Part shown: piece after piece, positions 23,828-32,739 of the stretch
How the letters are laid out: every line of letters starts with the position of its first letter
Numbering within the stretch: the first letter of the stretch is position 1
Assembly (NCBI GenBank): GCA_900548625.1
Contig: URLO01000004.1
Coordinates: 1-64,000 of the forward strand
Direction: 5' to 3'
From: an uncultured Eubacteriales bacterium
Lineage (GTDB): Bacteria; Bacillota; Clostridia; Oscillospirales; Oscillospiraceae
Length of the DNA stretch: 64,000 nucleotides
The notes under the pieces: model-generated
Databases searched by the model: none
What the model saw: the letters and a program-made list of their open reading frames with translations, nothing else
Told to the model about the DNA's origin: nothing
Translations under genes and position numbers: made by a program

Positions 23828-25552
23828 TTGGATTTTGTGCGGAGAGTCTGCAAAAAGCTCCGTTCCGGATGGCTTCGCGAGTTCTATCAGGAGGCGCTTT
23901 GGATCTGGGCGTACATCCGCCGCTACCGCTTGACGGTCGTGATCCATGTTCTGCTGGCGCTGCTGTCCACGGCGCTCGGCCTTGGTACCTCTGTTGCCTC
24001 CAAATACCTGATCGACGCCGTGACCGGCCACAAAACCGGCTCCATCGGCCTCGCCGCCGCGGTTATGGCGGGCATGATGCTCACGAGCATCCTGCTGCGC
24101 GGCGTTTGCAGCCGCATCGGCGCGAAGATCAACATCCGTGTCCGCAATGAGATCCAGGCAGAAGTCTACCACGCAATTCTTCATACCGCGTGGGAGCCGC
24201 TGGAGGACTTTCGCTCCGGTGATCTGCTCAGCCGCCTGACCGGCGACGTAGACACCGTTGCAGGAAGCGTCACGAGCTTCGCACCGGGCCTTGTCTCCGG
24301 ACTTGCGCAGTTTACAGGCGCACTGGTCATCATGCTCTGCTATGACCCCACCATGGCGCTGATCGCGCTGATCTCCATTCCGGTCAGTGTGCTGCTCTCG
24401 CGCCTGCTCGTGGGCCGGATGCGCGACCACAGCCGCAAAATGAAGGAGATCTCCAGCGACGTCATGTCGTTTTATGAGGATTCCCTGTCCAACATCACCA
24501 GCATCAAGGCCTTTGGCATCACCGGCCTGTTTTACCGCCGTATGCTCCTGCTTCAGGGGAACTACCGCGGCGAATATCTTGACTTCAACCGCTTCTCCGT
24601 GCGCACCTCGGCCTGCCTGTCCCTGCTGGGCGCGGCAGTTTCCGCCGGGTGCTTCGGCTGGGGCGTATTCCGCCTGTGGAGCGGCGCGATCACCTATGGC
24701 TCGCTGACCATGTTCCTTCAGCTCGCCTCCGCACTCAGCTCCTCCTTTTCCGCACTGATCGGGCTCGTCTCGTCCGCAATCTCCATTTCGACCTCTGCGG
24801 GACGCGTGATGGCCGTCACCCAGCTTCCTGCGGAATCCGGCGCGGACACGCTCACCTCGGACGAACTGCGCCATGTCTCCGTCTGCATCCACGGCGCTTC
24901 CTTCTCCTATCAGAGCGGTGAGCCCGTTCTGAAAAGCGCTGATTTTTACGCCGCGGAAAACGAATTCGTTGCACTGACCGGCCCATCCGGTGAAGGCAAG
25001 ACGACCATGCTGCGCATGCTGCTTGGTCTTATCCAGCCGAAAAGCGGCACGGCAAGCCTTCTCTGCGACGGCGCCGAATACGCGCTTTCCGCCGCGACAC
25101 GGCGCGCCTTCTCCTATGTCCCGCAGGGAAACAGCATGTTTTCCGGCACCATTCGTGAAAATCTCTGTCTTACCGACCCCGATGCGGACGACGCACGGCT
25201 GGAGGCCGCGCTCCGCGCCGCCTGCGCGTGGGAGTTTGTCAGCGCACTGCCGGATAAGCTCGACCATCGCCTCGGCGGTCACGGAAAGGGACTCTCCGAG
25301 GGTCAGGCCCAGCGCCTTTCCATTGCGCGCGCGCTGCTGCGCGGGGCGCCGATTCTGCTTCTGGACGAGGCGACCTCCGCGCTGGATGAAGCGACGGAGA
25401 CGCAGCTTCTTCGGAACCTGCGGGAAAGTCCGTTCGTCCATACCTGTATTTTCGTAACGCACCGCCCGGCGGCAGCCGCCATTTGCAGCCGCCGCTACCG
25501 CGCTGCGGACGGCATTGTTCGAGAGGAAAACGCATGCAGCGAAAACATCTGA
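23828..25552 (+). CDS. ABC exporter (fused membrane and ATPase domains)
   Basis: The 574-residue protein has a six-helix ABC exporter membrane domain (about 30-320) and an ATPase domain with Walker A GPSGEGKTT, signature LSEGQAQR (LSEGQ in place of LSGGQ), Walker B ILLLDEATSALD and H-loop VTHRP. It lacks the N-terminal C39 peptidase domain found in many bacteriocin exporters, so leader removal must lie elsewhere. The TTG at 23828 follows GAGAGGCGG; a TTG at 23792 would add 12 residues. It overlaps the peptidase gene. Likely exports the modified peptide. Confidence 0.9.
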   Translation: MDFVRRVCKKLRSGWLREFYQEALWIWAYIRRYRLTVVIHVLLALLSTALGLGTSVASKYLIDAVTGHKTGSIGLAAAVMAGMMLTSILLRGVCSRIGAKINIRVRNEIQAEVYHAILHTAWEPLEDFRSGDLLSRLTGDVDTVAGSVTSFAPGLVSGLAQFTGALVIMLCYDPTMALIALISIPVSVLLSRLLVGRMRDHSRKMKEISSDVMSFYEDSLSNITSIKAFGITGLFYRRMLLLQGNYRGEYLDFNRFSVRTSACLSLLGAAVSAGCFGWGVFRLWSGAITYGSLTMFLQLASALSSSFSALIGLVSSAISISTSAGRVMAVTQLPAESGADTLTSDELRHVSVCIHGASFSYQSGEPVLKSADFYAAENEFVALTGPSGEGKTTMLRMLLGLIQPKSGTASLLCDGAEYALSAATRRAFSYVPQGNSMFSGTIRENLCLTDPDADDARLEAALRAACAWEFVSALPDKLDHRLGGHGKGLSEGQAQRLSIARALLRGAPILLLDEATSALDEATETQLLRNLRESPFVHTCIFVTHRPAAAAICSRRYRAADGIVREENACSENI

Positions 25553-26007
25553 GCGTTGATACCGGGACCTTGCTGGAGCATTACCGCGAGCTGCTGGAGA
25601 CCGCAGACGCGCTCCCGCTGGAGATCACCGGCAGCAGCATGACGCCGTTTCTCGTCCCCGGACGCGACAGCGTTCTGCTTACAAAGCCGGCAGCGCCGCT
25701 TCGCCCCGGCGACATCGTTTTATACCGCCGCGATGACGGCGCGTATGTCCTTCACCGCATCATCCGTCTCGCGCGCGACGGCACGCTCTGCCTCGCCGGA
25801 GACGCACAGACCGTGCTGGAGCGCGGCATCCGCAGAGAACAGGTCTTTGCCGTGGTGCGCTCTGCCACGCGAAAGGGAAAATGTCAAAAGCCCGGCTGCT
25901 TCTGGTGGGATTTTTTCGCACACGTCTGGACGCATCTTCTGCCGCTGCGGCACCGGCTTCAGCGTGTATATCAAATACTCAGCTTCCGAAGGAGGACGCA
26001 CACATGA
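25534..26007 (+). CDS. S24/S26-type signal peptidase-like protein (SipW-like, Ser/His)
   Basis: The 157-residue protein has the S26 motif ITGSSMTPFL with catalytic Ser35, GDIVLYRR, and YVLHRII, where His74 takes the place of the Lys used by ordinary LepB. That Ser-His pairing is known from ER/SipW-type signal peptidases. There is no clear N-terminal membrane helix; a moderately hydrophobic aromatic C terminus (WWDFFAHVWTHLLPL) may associate with the membrane. It overlaps the ABC gene by 19 bases and PqqD by four, so it is probably the leader-cutting enzyme of the RiPP cluster. Confidence 0.85.
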   Translation: MQRKHLSVDTGTLLEHYRELLETADALPLEITGSSMTPFLVPGRDSVLLTKPAAPLRPGDIVLYRRDDGAYVLHRIIRLARDGTLCLAGDAQTVLERGIRREQVFAVVRSATRKGKCQKPGCFWWDFFAHVWTHLLPLRHRLQRVYQILSFRRRTHT

Positions 26008-26279
26008 GAGCTTCCACAGATTTTCTTCTCCGCGAGATCGCAGGAGAGTTTATGCTCGTTCCGGTCGGTCCCGGCGCATCCGGGATCAACGGTCTTGTCA
26101 CGCTCAACGAGATCGGCGCGTTTCTTTTTAAGACCCTACAGACCGACCAGAGCCTTGACAGTCTTACCGAGGCGGTCGTATCGGAATACGACGTCGCCCC
26201 TGAGACTGCGCGTGCCGACGCGGCGGATTTCCTGCGGCAGCTGAGCGAGATCGGCGCACTTGCGCAAACCGATGATTGA
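26004..26279 (+). CDS. PqqD-like RiPP recognition protein
   Basis: This 91-residue protein has the PqqD fold pattern: FLLREIAGEFMLVPVG, then GLVTLNEIGAFLFKTLQ, and a helical end SLDSLTEAVVSEYDV...AADFLRQLSEIGALA. PqqD-type proteins bind precursor leaders and present them to the radical SAM enzyme. ATG at 26004 follows GGAGGACGCACAC and overlaps the peptidase stop (ATGA). Its own 3' end overlaps the CpsB phosphatase gene by eight bases, linking the RiPP cluster to the polysaccharide module. Confidence 0.9.
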   Translation: MRASTDFLLREIAGEFMLVPVGPGASGINGLVTLNEIGAFLFKTLQTDQSLDSLTEAVVSEYDVAPETARADAADFLRQLSEIGALAQTDD

Positions 26280-27018
26280 CATCCACGCGCATATTCTGCC
26301 GGGTGTTGACGATGGCTCACCCTCGATGGAGGACTCGGTAGAGATGGCACGGCTTGCGCTGCAAAGCGGTGTGCGTGCCATGATTGCCACCCCCCACTGT
26401 GACCTGCCCGGTGTGCACTGCGTTGCCGCGCGTGACATTCCGCTGCGGGTGGACCTGCTGACCCACGCTCTGCGTGAGGCCGGTCTTCCGCTGCGCATTT
26501 ATCCCGGCATGGAGATCTTCGGCACGCCGCAGACCGCCGAACGCCTGAAAAGCGGCGCACTGTGCACGCTGGCCTCATCCCGCTACCCGCTCATTGAGTT
26601 TCCGTTCGCTGATTACGGCCCGGAGGCGACCGACATCCTGCATTCCGTTCTCCGGCTCGGTCTGCGCCCGATCGTGGCGCATCCGGAGCGCTATGCGTAT
26701 ACGCAGACGCAGCCGCAGCTTCTGAGCGTGTGGGTCAGCATGGGCTGCCTGCTGCAGATCAACCGCGGCAGCCTGCTCGGCCGCTTCGGTGAACGTGCGG
26801 AGACGCTGGCGCACCGTATGCTCGAGCGCGGCTTTGTGTCATTCGTCGCCAGCGACGCCCACTACCCCACCGTGCGGACGCCTTGGCTGCGCGATGCGGC
26901 GGCCTTTTTGCTGCGGGAGTACCCGACCGAGCTGGCATGGAAGCTGCTCGACCAAAATCCGCGCTGTGTACTGCGCGACACTGAAATTGAAACAGACGAA
27001 CCGAGATGGTTCGATTGA
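26272..27018 (+). CDS. CpsB/CapC-type PHP tyrosine-protein phosphatase
   Basis: The 248-residue metal-dependent PHP phosphatase removes phosphate from BY-kinases that control capsule length. Metal ligands are visible in DIHAHILPGVDDG, ATPHCD, YPGMEI, VAHPERY and ASDAHYP. The ATG at 26272 lies within the PqqD gene, so translation is coupled. Two BY-kinases encoded 0.9 and 2.4 kb downstream are the expected substrates. Confidence 0.92.
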   Translation: MIDIHAHILPGVDDGSPSMEDSVEMARLALQSGVRAMIATPHCDLPGVHCVAARDIPLRVDLLTHALREAGLPLRIYPGMEIFGTPQTAERLKSGALCTLASSRYPLIEFPFADYGPEATDILHSVLRLGLRPIVAHPERYAYTQTQPQLLSVWVSMGCLLQINRGSLLGRFGERAETLAHRMLERGFVSFVASDAHYPTVRTPWLRDAAAFLLREYPTELAWKLLDQNPRCVLRDTEIETDEPRWFD

Positions 27019-27030
27019 GGAGAATGGACT

Positions 27031-27873
27031 GTGCGAAACAAGGGAAAAATTCTGCTTTTGGCTCTGACGCTGCTCTGCTGTGCGGCGTTTGCCGTGTATC
27101 AGTACCGCTATTTGCGCACTGCTGACCGCGAGCCGCCCAAGATCAGCATGGCGCAGCAGGAGCTGACGCTGTCTGTCTCCGACCCGGACACACGCCTTCT
27201 CGAAGGCATGTCCGCGACGGATGCACGGGACGGTGATGTGACGCCGTCTCTGATCGTTGAGTCTGTGCGCGGCGTTGTGGCGGACAAGCGCTTTACCGTG
27301 ACTTACGCGGCATTTGACCGCGCCGGAAATGTGGCAAAGGCGCAGCGCACGGTCTTTTATTCCGACTATACAAGCCCGCGCTTCAGCCTGAGCGCGCCGC
27401 TTATTTTCCGCGCGGGTGTCTCGCCGGACGCGTTCGCGCCACTCAGCGCGCAGGACGTCTTTGACGGCGACCTGACCGAGCGCATCAAGGGCACGCTCAT
27501 TAGCGGCGGCTCCATGCTGCGAGAGGCCGGTGACTACACCGTCCAGTTCCGCGTGACAAACGCGCTGGGTGACACGTCTTATCTGACCGCGCCCGTTTTG
27601 CTGACGGACGGCGGGACCGGCTCGGCGGAGATCACGCTGGAGACGTACCTTCTCTATCTGAAGACAGGCGAGGCCTTTTCCCCGAGACAATATCTTCAGG
27701 AATTGAACGCGGGCGGGCAGACGTTCCTGCTCAACCACGCGCAGACCGGCGTGGATGTGGAGGTCAGCTCCAATGTGGATACCGCCGTTCCCGGCACATA
27801 TTATGTGGATTATACCGTGACATACGGACGCTATACCGGCAGGAGCCGCCTGCTTGTGGTTGTGGAGGACTGA
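27031..27873 (+). CDS. Membrane-anchored Ig-like (HYR/DUF5011-type) surface protein
   Basis: This 280-residue protein starts with GTG after GAGGAGAATGGACT. One N-terminal membrane helix (ILLLALTLLCCAAFAVY) is followed by an extracellular part with two or more Ig-like repeats: EPPKISMAQQELTLSVSDPD...TYAAFDRAGNVAKA and ISGGSMLREAGDYTVQFRVTNALG..., then a PGTYYVDYTVTYG module. The pattern of aspartates and Gly-Asn turns is typical of HYR or DUF5011 modules. It lies between the CpsB phosphatase and the first kinase; a role in polymer or peptide display is inferred only from position. Confidence 0.75.
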   Translation: MRNKGKILLLALTLLCCAAFAVYQYRYLRTADREPPKISMAQQELTLSVSDPDTRLLEGMSATDARDGDVTPSLIVESVRGVVADKRFTVTYAAFDRAGNVAKAQRTVFYSDYTSPRFSLSAPLIFRAGVSPDAFAPLSAQDVFDGDLTERIKGTLISGGSMLREAGDYTVQFRVTNALGDTSYLTAPVLLTDGGTGSAEITLETYLLYLKTGEAFSPRQYLQELNAGGQTFLLNHAQTGVDVEVSSNVDTAVPGTYYVDYTVTYGRYTGRSRLLVVVED

Positions 27874-27874
27874 C

Positions 27875-29365
27875 ATGACGGAAGAAAAAGTACCAAAGCA
27901 GGAGCAGAGCATCGAGCTTTTGTCGTTTGACCCGATCGTCTGCCTGCGCGACGTGCTGCGCCGCTGGTATGTGATCGCCGCGCTCGCACTGATCGCCGCG
28001 CTCGGCGCTTACGCCGGAAGTGAGGCGACATATACGCCGCGCTACACCACGACGACAACGTTCGTTGTCACCATGCAGGACAGCTCCTCCTCCGTATACC
28101 AGAATCTCTCTGCGACGAGCAATCTTGCCGCCGTCTTTTCTGAGATTCTGAACAGCTCCGTCCTGCGCAAGACCGTGGTCGAGACGCTCGGCATTCCCGC
28201 TTTCCACGGAAGCATTGAGGCCTCTGCGGTCGCGGAGACGAACCTGCTCACCATGTGCGTCACAGACCGTGACCCCCGCACCGCCTTTCTCGTTACAAAC
28301 GCCATCATCGACTGCCACTCAGTTGTCACCCAGCAGGTCATCGGCGACACGGTTCTGGAGGTGCTTCAAAGCCCCACCGTGCCTTCCGCACCGTCCAACC
28401 CGCTGAATGCCGCGGACACCGCCAAAAAGGCCGCGCTGCTGACCGCAGCCGGCATGTGCGTCCTGCTGTTTATGATCTCTCTGCTGCGTGACGCCGTCCG
28501 AAGCGTTGGTGAGGCCGAGCGGAAGCTTGACTGCCGTGTGCTCGCCGAGATCCGGCACGAGCGCAAATACCGCACGCTCCGCGCCGCGCTGCGCCGGAAA
28601 AAGAGCTCCATCCTGATCACCGAGCCGCTGACCTCATTCTCCTACACCGAGACCATCCGGACGCTCCGGCGGAAGCTGGAGCAGCACATGCCGGAGCGCG
28701 GCAACACCATTTTGATCACAAGCGCGCTCGAAAACGAGGGAAAATCCACCATCGCCGTCAATCTGGCGCTGTCGCTGGCACAGAAACACAAGCGTGTGCT
28801 TCTGGTGGACTGCGATCTGCGCAAGCCCGCCTGCCGCAAGATTCTTGAGATCCCCGCTGTCCAGCACGAAACGCTGGAGGTCCTTCGCGGCACAGCTGCG
28901 CCGGGCGACGCCATTGTGCGCGCATCGGATACACCCACGCTGTCGCTGCTTTTGCAGACGCAGTCCGTCCGCAATTCCAGCAAATTCGTCAGCTCCAGTG
29001 CCATGGCAGCATTTCTTGACGCCGTCCGCTCACGCTATGACTACGTCATTCTGGACACGCCGCCCATGTCCGCCGGTTCTGACGCAGAGGCGCTTGCAGA
29101 GCTGGCCGACGCCGCCGTTCTGGTCGTGCGGCAAAATCAGGCCGGAACAGCACTGCTGCGCGCCTGTGTCAGCACGCTGCGCGGCACAAACGCAAAACTG
29201 CTCGGCTGCGTGCTGAATGACTGCCATGCCTCCATCCTCTCCGAGCAGAGCAGCTACGGCTACGGCTACGGTTACGGATACGGCTACGGCTATGGACATT
29301 ACGGCCATTACGGAAAGTACGGCAAATACGGCGCTTATGACGCCGCCCGGAAAGATGGCCGCTGA
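27875..29365 (+). CDS. Bacterial tyrosine kinase fused to Wzz-type chain-length domain (copy 1)
   Basis: The 496-residue protein joins a Wzz-like membrane part (two helices near 35-55 and 185-205 around an extracellular loop) to a CpsD-type BY-kinase. It shows Walker A ALENEGKSTIAVN with Lys290, Walker A' VLLVDCDLRKP and Walker B YVILDTPP. The C terminus is a run of alternating Tyr and Gly with HYG and KYG units, the autophosphorylation cluster. BY-kinases set polysaccharide chain length through cycles of phosphorylation and CpsB action. Starts one base after the preceding stop. Confidence 0.93.
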   Translation: MTEEKVPKQEQSIELLSFDPIVCLRDVLRRWYVIAALALIAALGAYAGSEATYTPRYTTTTTFVVTMQDSSSSVYQNLSATSNLAAVFSEILNSSVLRKTVVETLGIPAFHGSIEASAVAETNLLTMCVTDRDPRTAFLVTNAIIDCHSVVTQQVIGDTVLEVLQSPTVPSAPSNPLNAADTAKKAALLTAAGMCVLLFMISLLRDAVRSVGEAERKLDCRVLAEIRHERKYRTLRAALRRKKSSILITEPLTSFSYTETIRTLRRKLEQHMPERGNTILITSALENEGKSTIAVNLALSLAQKHKRVLLVDCDLRKPACRKILEIPAVQHETLEVLRGTAAPGDAIVRASDTPTLSLLLQTQSVRNSSKFVSSSAMAAFLDAVRSRYDYVILDTPPMSAGSDAEALAELADAAVLVVRQNQAGTALLRACVSTLRGTNAKLLGCVLNDCHASILSEQSSYGYGYGYGYGYGYGHYGHYGKYGKYGAYDAARKDGR

Positions 29366-29378
29366 ACGGAGCTACGCT

Positions 29379-30809
29379 ATGGAGAATAATACAAACAAAG
29401 AAGTGAATATCGCGGGCATCGATCTGCATCAGCTTCTGACCGACGGCTTACGCACCATGCGGCAGACACTGCTGCTGTTCATTGCGGCGCTCGCCGTCTG
29501 CACGGGTCTTCTTTGCTGGCGCACCTATCGCACCTACCGCCCGATGTACCGCGCAAGCGCAACGTTTACGGTCTATGTCGCAAACCCGCTTCAGTCCGAG
29601 ATCCGCAGCTACAACACCGCCACTGCGGAGCAGATGGCAAAAACGTTCCCCTACATTCTGACGAGCGGTGCGCTGAACGACCGTGTTATGCGCGAGCTCG
29701 GCATCTCTGCCATGCCGGCAGTGTCCGCCTCTGTTCTGAACAACACCAACATTTTTACGCTCACCGTTACCTCCTCCGACCCGCAGCTTGCCTACAATGT
29801 GCTAAACGCCGTGATCGAGAACTATCCCGACGTCGCAGAATTCGTCGTCGGCCCGACGGTCATGAATCTGCTGGATGAAAGCGGACTGCCGTCCGTACCG
29901 TACAATACGCGAAGCTATCGCGGCGCGGTCAAAAAAAGCGTTTTGGTCTGCACCGCGCTCTGGCTGCTCGTCTGCATCGTGTTTGCGGCGCTCCGCAGCA
30001 CTGTTCACGGAGAGGACGAGCTCAAGCAGATCCTGAATCTGCCCACGCTTGGCGTTCTGCCGCTCGTCCGGAGCCGGAAAAAGAGCGAGCGTGCGCTCTG
30101 CCTCCAGCCGGAGGCGCACTCCGGCTTCTCTGAGGCCGTACAGCTCATGCGCATCCGCGTGCAAAAGAAAATGCGCGAGAGCGGGATGAAGGTCCTGCTT
30201 GTCTCCAGTGCCTCGCCCGGCGAGGGCAAGACAACGGTTGCGATCAACCTTGCCGAGGCGCTTGCCGGCGGCGGCGCGCGCGTGCTGCTGGTGGACTGCG
30301 ACCTCAGAAACCCATCGGTCGCCCGCGCACTCGGCCTTGAAAACAAGGATGGCCTGGCAGAATATCTGCGCGGTGAAACGTCCTATCAGAAGATCGTCCG
30401 CCAAGCCCAGACCAAGGGGCTCTATCTCGTGCTGGCCGGGAAACCAGACGCCAACGCGGCAGAGCTTTTGACGCGCCCCGCGTGCAGGCCCTTCTTCGAC
30501 GCCTGCCGCACCGTCTTTGACTATGTCATACTCGACACCCCGCCCGCAGCGCTGCTGGCGGACGCCGCAGAGGTCGCCGTCTCAGCGGACTGCGCGCTTC
30601 TGACCATCCGGCAGAATTACGCACCGAAGCGGAAGATCCTCGAATGCGCGCAGATCCTCTCGGACAGCAAGCTGCCCGTCATCGGCTGCGTCATCAACTA
30701 TGCCTCCGGCAGGCACGCCTCCGGCGGCTATTACGGTTACGGCTATGGCTACGGCTATGGCAGCCGGCGCGCGCAGGCATCCGGTGATGCCCCGACGGCC
30801 GGCGCTTAA
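29379..30809 (+). CDS. Bacterial tyrosine kinase fused to Wzz-type chain-length domain (copy 2)
   Basis: This 476-residue paralogue of the preceding gene has the same plan: membrane helices near 35-52 and 185-205, Walker A SASPGEGKTTVAIN with Lys284, VLLVDCDLRNPS and YVILDTPPAALL, and a shorter Tyr-Gly tail (GGYYGYGYGYGYGS) followed by 13 residues. Identity with copy 1 is clearly low outside the kinase motifs, so the duplication is old. ATG at 29379 follows GAACGGAGCTACGCT. Two complete BY-kinases side by side are uncommon in one capsule locus. Confidence 0.92.
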   Translation: MENNTNKEVNIAGIDLHQLLTDGLRTMRQTLLLFIAALAVCTGLLCWRTYRTYRPMYRASATFTVYVANPLQSEIRSYNTATAEQMAKTFPYILTSGALNDRVMRELGISAMPAVSASVLNNTNIFTLTVTSSDPQLAYNVLNAVIENYPDVAEFVVGPTVMNLLDESGLPSVPYNTRSYRGAVKKSVLVCTALWLLVCIVFAALRSTVHGEDELKQILNLPTLGVLPLVRSRKKSERALCLQPEAHSGFSEAVQLMRIRVQKKMRESGMKVLLVSSASPGEGKTTVAINLAEALAGGGARVLLVDCDLRNPSVARALGLENKDGLAEYLRGETSYQKIVRQAQTKGLYLVLAGKPDANAAELLTRPACRPFFDACRTVFDYVILDTPPAALLADAAEVAVSADCALLTIRQNYAPKRKILECAQILSDSKLPVIGCVINYASGRHASGGYYGYGYGYGYGSRRAQASGDAPTAGA

Positions 30810-30821
30810 GGAGACATTTTC

Positions 30822-32705
30822 ATGGCAATCCAATCTGTAAAACGAGACTACACGCTGCATCGGCGCGTTGTGCTGTTGATCCTTCTGGATCTGCTTGCGG
30901 TCAACTTCTCCGCGCTGGCAGCACTGCTGCTCCGGTTCGAGTTCAGCATCAATGATCTGGCAGAGTCCGGCTTTGCGCAGATCTATCTGAAAACAGCGCC
31001 GCTCTACTCCGTGCTCTCCATTCTCCTGTTTGCACTGCTGCACCTCTACAGGAGCCTGTGGGCGTACGCCAGCATCGACGAGCTGCGCTATATTCTCTTT
31101 GCCTCGATCGGCTCGGCGCTGCTGGAGCAGCTGATCTGCTATGTCACGGGCTGTTATCTTCCGCGCAGCATGCCGATCCTCGATCTGCTGCTCCTGTTTC
31201 TCTCGCTGACGCTCATCCGCTATTCCTACCGCATACTTCGCCGCTTCATCCGCAGGCAGAGCACGCCCATGCGCCCTACCATGCTCATCGGCGCCGGAGC
31301 CGCCGGTTCGATGGTCGTGCGTGAGCTCAAGCGCAGCCAGCAGAGCCAGAACAACATCGTCTGCATCATCGACGACGACCCGGGCAAGAAAAACTCGCTG
31401 CTCTGCGGCATTCCCATCGTCGGCGGCAGAGACTGCATTCTGGAGGCAGCAAGCCGCTACCATGTGACCGACATCATTTTCGCGATCCCGACCGCCACGC
31501 GCCGTGACACGCGCCAGATCGTGGACATCTGCCAGAAGACCGGCTGCAAGCTTCAGATCCTGCCGGGCCTTTATCAGCTCGCCAGCGGCCAGGTCCGCGT
31601 CAAGCAGATCCGCGACATCCGCGTGGAGGATCTGCTCGGCCGTGACAAGGTGCAGCCGAACCTCGCAGAGATCGGCTCGTTCATCACAGGAAAAGTCGTG
31701 CTTGTGACGGGCGGCGGCGGCTCCATCGGCAGCGAGCTCTGCCGTCAGGTGGCAGCGCAGCACCCGAAACAGCTCATCATCTTCGATATCTACGAAAACA
31801 ACGCCTACGCCATCCAGCAGGAGCTGCGCTTTACGCACCCGGAGCTGGAGCTGGTCACGCTGATCGGCTCCGTCCGCGACCGCACCCGCGTCGAGTCTGT
31901 TTTTGAGACCTACCGTCCCCAGCTCGTCTGCCATGCGGCCGCGCACAAGCACGTTCCCTTGATGGAGGACAGCCCGAACGAGGCCATCAAGAATAACGTC
32001 TTCGGCACGCTCAACACAGCCCGCGCCGCTGACCGATACGGCGCGGAGGCCTTCATTCTGATCTCCACCGACAAGGCGGTCAACCCGACGAACGTCATGG
32101 GCGCGTCCAAGCGTATCTGTGAAATGATCGTGCAGGTCATGGGGCAAAACTCCAAGACGCGCTTTGCTGCCGTCCGCTTCGGAAACGTCCTCGGCTCCAA
32201 CGGCAGCGTCATTCCCCTGTTCAAGTCCCAGATCGAGCGCGGCGGCCCCGTCACCGTCACGCACCGCGACATCATCCGCTATTTCATGACGATCTCCGAG
32301 GCGGTCTCGCTGGTTTTGCAGGCCTGCTGCTACGCGCAGGAGGGCGAGGTATTTGTGCTGGACATGGGCGAGCCCGTCCACATCGACGCCTTGGCGCGCA
32401 ACATGATCCGCCTGTCCGGATTTGAGCCGGACGTGGACATTCCCATCGTCTACACTGGCTTGAGACCCGGCGAAAAGCTCTATGAGGAGCTGCTGATGAA
32501 TGACGAAGGGCTTGACAAAACGCCGAATGAACTGATCTTCATCGGTCATTTCAATGATTTTGACCGCGATGCACTGATGGAGCGCTTGGAGGCGCTGCAT
32601 ACAGCCTGCCACAGCAGCGCGGACATCCGACCGCTGCTCCGGCAGATCGTCCCCACCTATCATCCCGCCGAAAATCCACAGCCCGAGGCCGCGGTCCTTG
32701 CCTGA
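30822..32705 (+). CDS. CapD/FlaA1-type nucleotide-sugar dehydratase, membrane-bound
   Basis: The 627-residue protein has four N-terminal membrane helices (about 17-150), a CoA-binding-like domain (TMLIGAGAAGSMVVREL) and a C-terminal SDR dehydratase of the CapD family (VVLVTGGGGSIGSELCRQ, STDKAVNPTNVMGASKR, FGNVLGSNGSVIPLF). Long members act as UDP-N-acetylglucosamine 4,6-dehydratases at the head of polysaccharide pathways. The family uses Thr/Ser-Asp/Lys variants in the active site; here STDKAVNPTNVMGASK gives the Lys. It is the last gene of the surface block; no sugar transferases follow. Confidence 0.92.
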   Translation: MAIQSVKRDYTLHRRVVLLILLDLLAVNFSALAALLLRFEFSINDLAESGFAQIYLKTAPLYSVLSILLFALLHLYRSLWAYASIDELRYILFASIGSALLEQLICYVTGCYLPRSMPILDLLLLFLSLTLIRYSYRILRRFIRRQSTPMRPTMLIGAGAAGSMVVRELKRSQQSQNNIVCIIDDDPGKKNSLLCGIPIVGGRDCILEAASRYHVTDIIFAIPTATRRDTRQIVDICQKTGCKLQILPGLYQLASGQVRVKQIRDIRVEDLLGRDKVQPNLAEIGSFITGKVVLVTGGGGSIGSELCRQVAAQHPKQLIIFDIYENNAYAIQQELRFTHPELELVTLIGSVRDRTRVESVFETYRPQLVCHAAAHKHVPLMEDSPNEAIKNNVFGTLNTARAADRYGAEAFILISTDKAVNPTNVMGASKRICEMIVQVMGQNSKTRFAAVRFGNVLGSNGSVIPLFKSQIERGGPVTVTHRDIIRYFMTISEAVSLVLQACCYAQEGEVFVLDMGEPVHIDALARNMIRLSGFEPDVDIPIVYTGLRPGEKLYEELLMNDEGLDKTPNELIFIGHFNDFDRDALMERLEALHTACHSSADIRPLLRQIVPTYHPAENPQPEAAVLA

Positions 32706-32739
32706 CGCGGCGCATCACAGCCGAAAAGGAGCGTTTTTT

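Noticed and set aside
26272..32705. Complete capsule or exopolysaccharide locus
   Set aside because: Only phosphatase, kinases and a dehydratase are present; no glycosyltransferase, flippase or polymerase gene occurs in the window.
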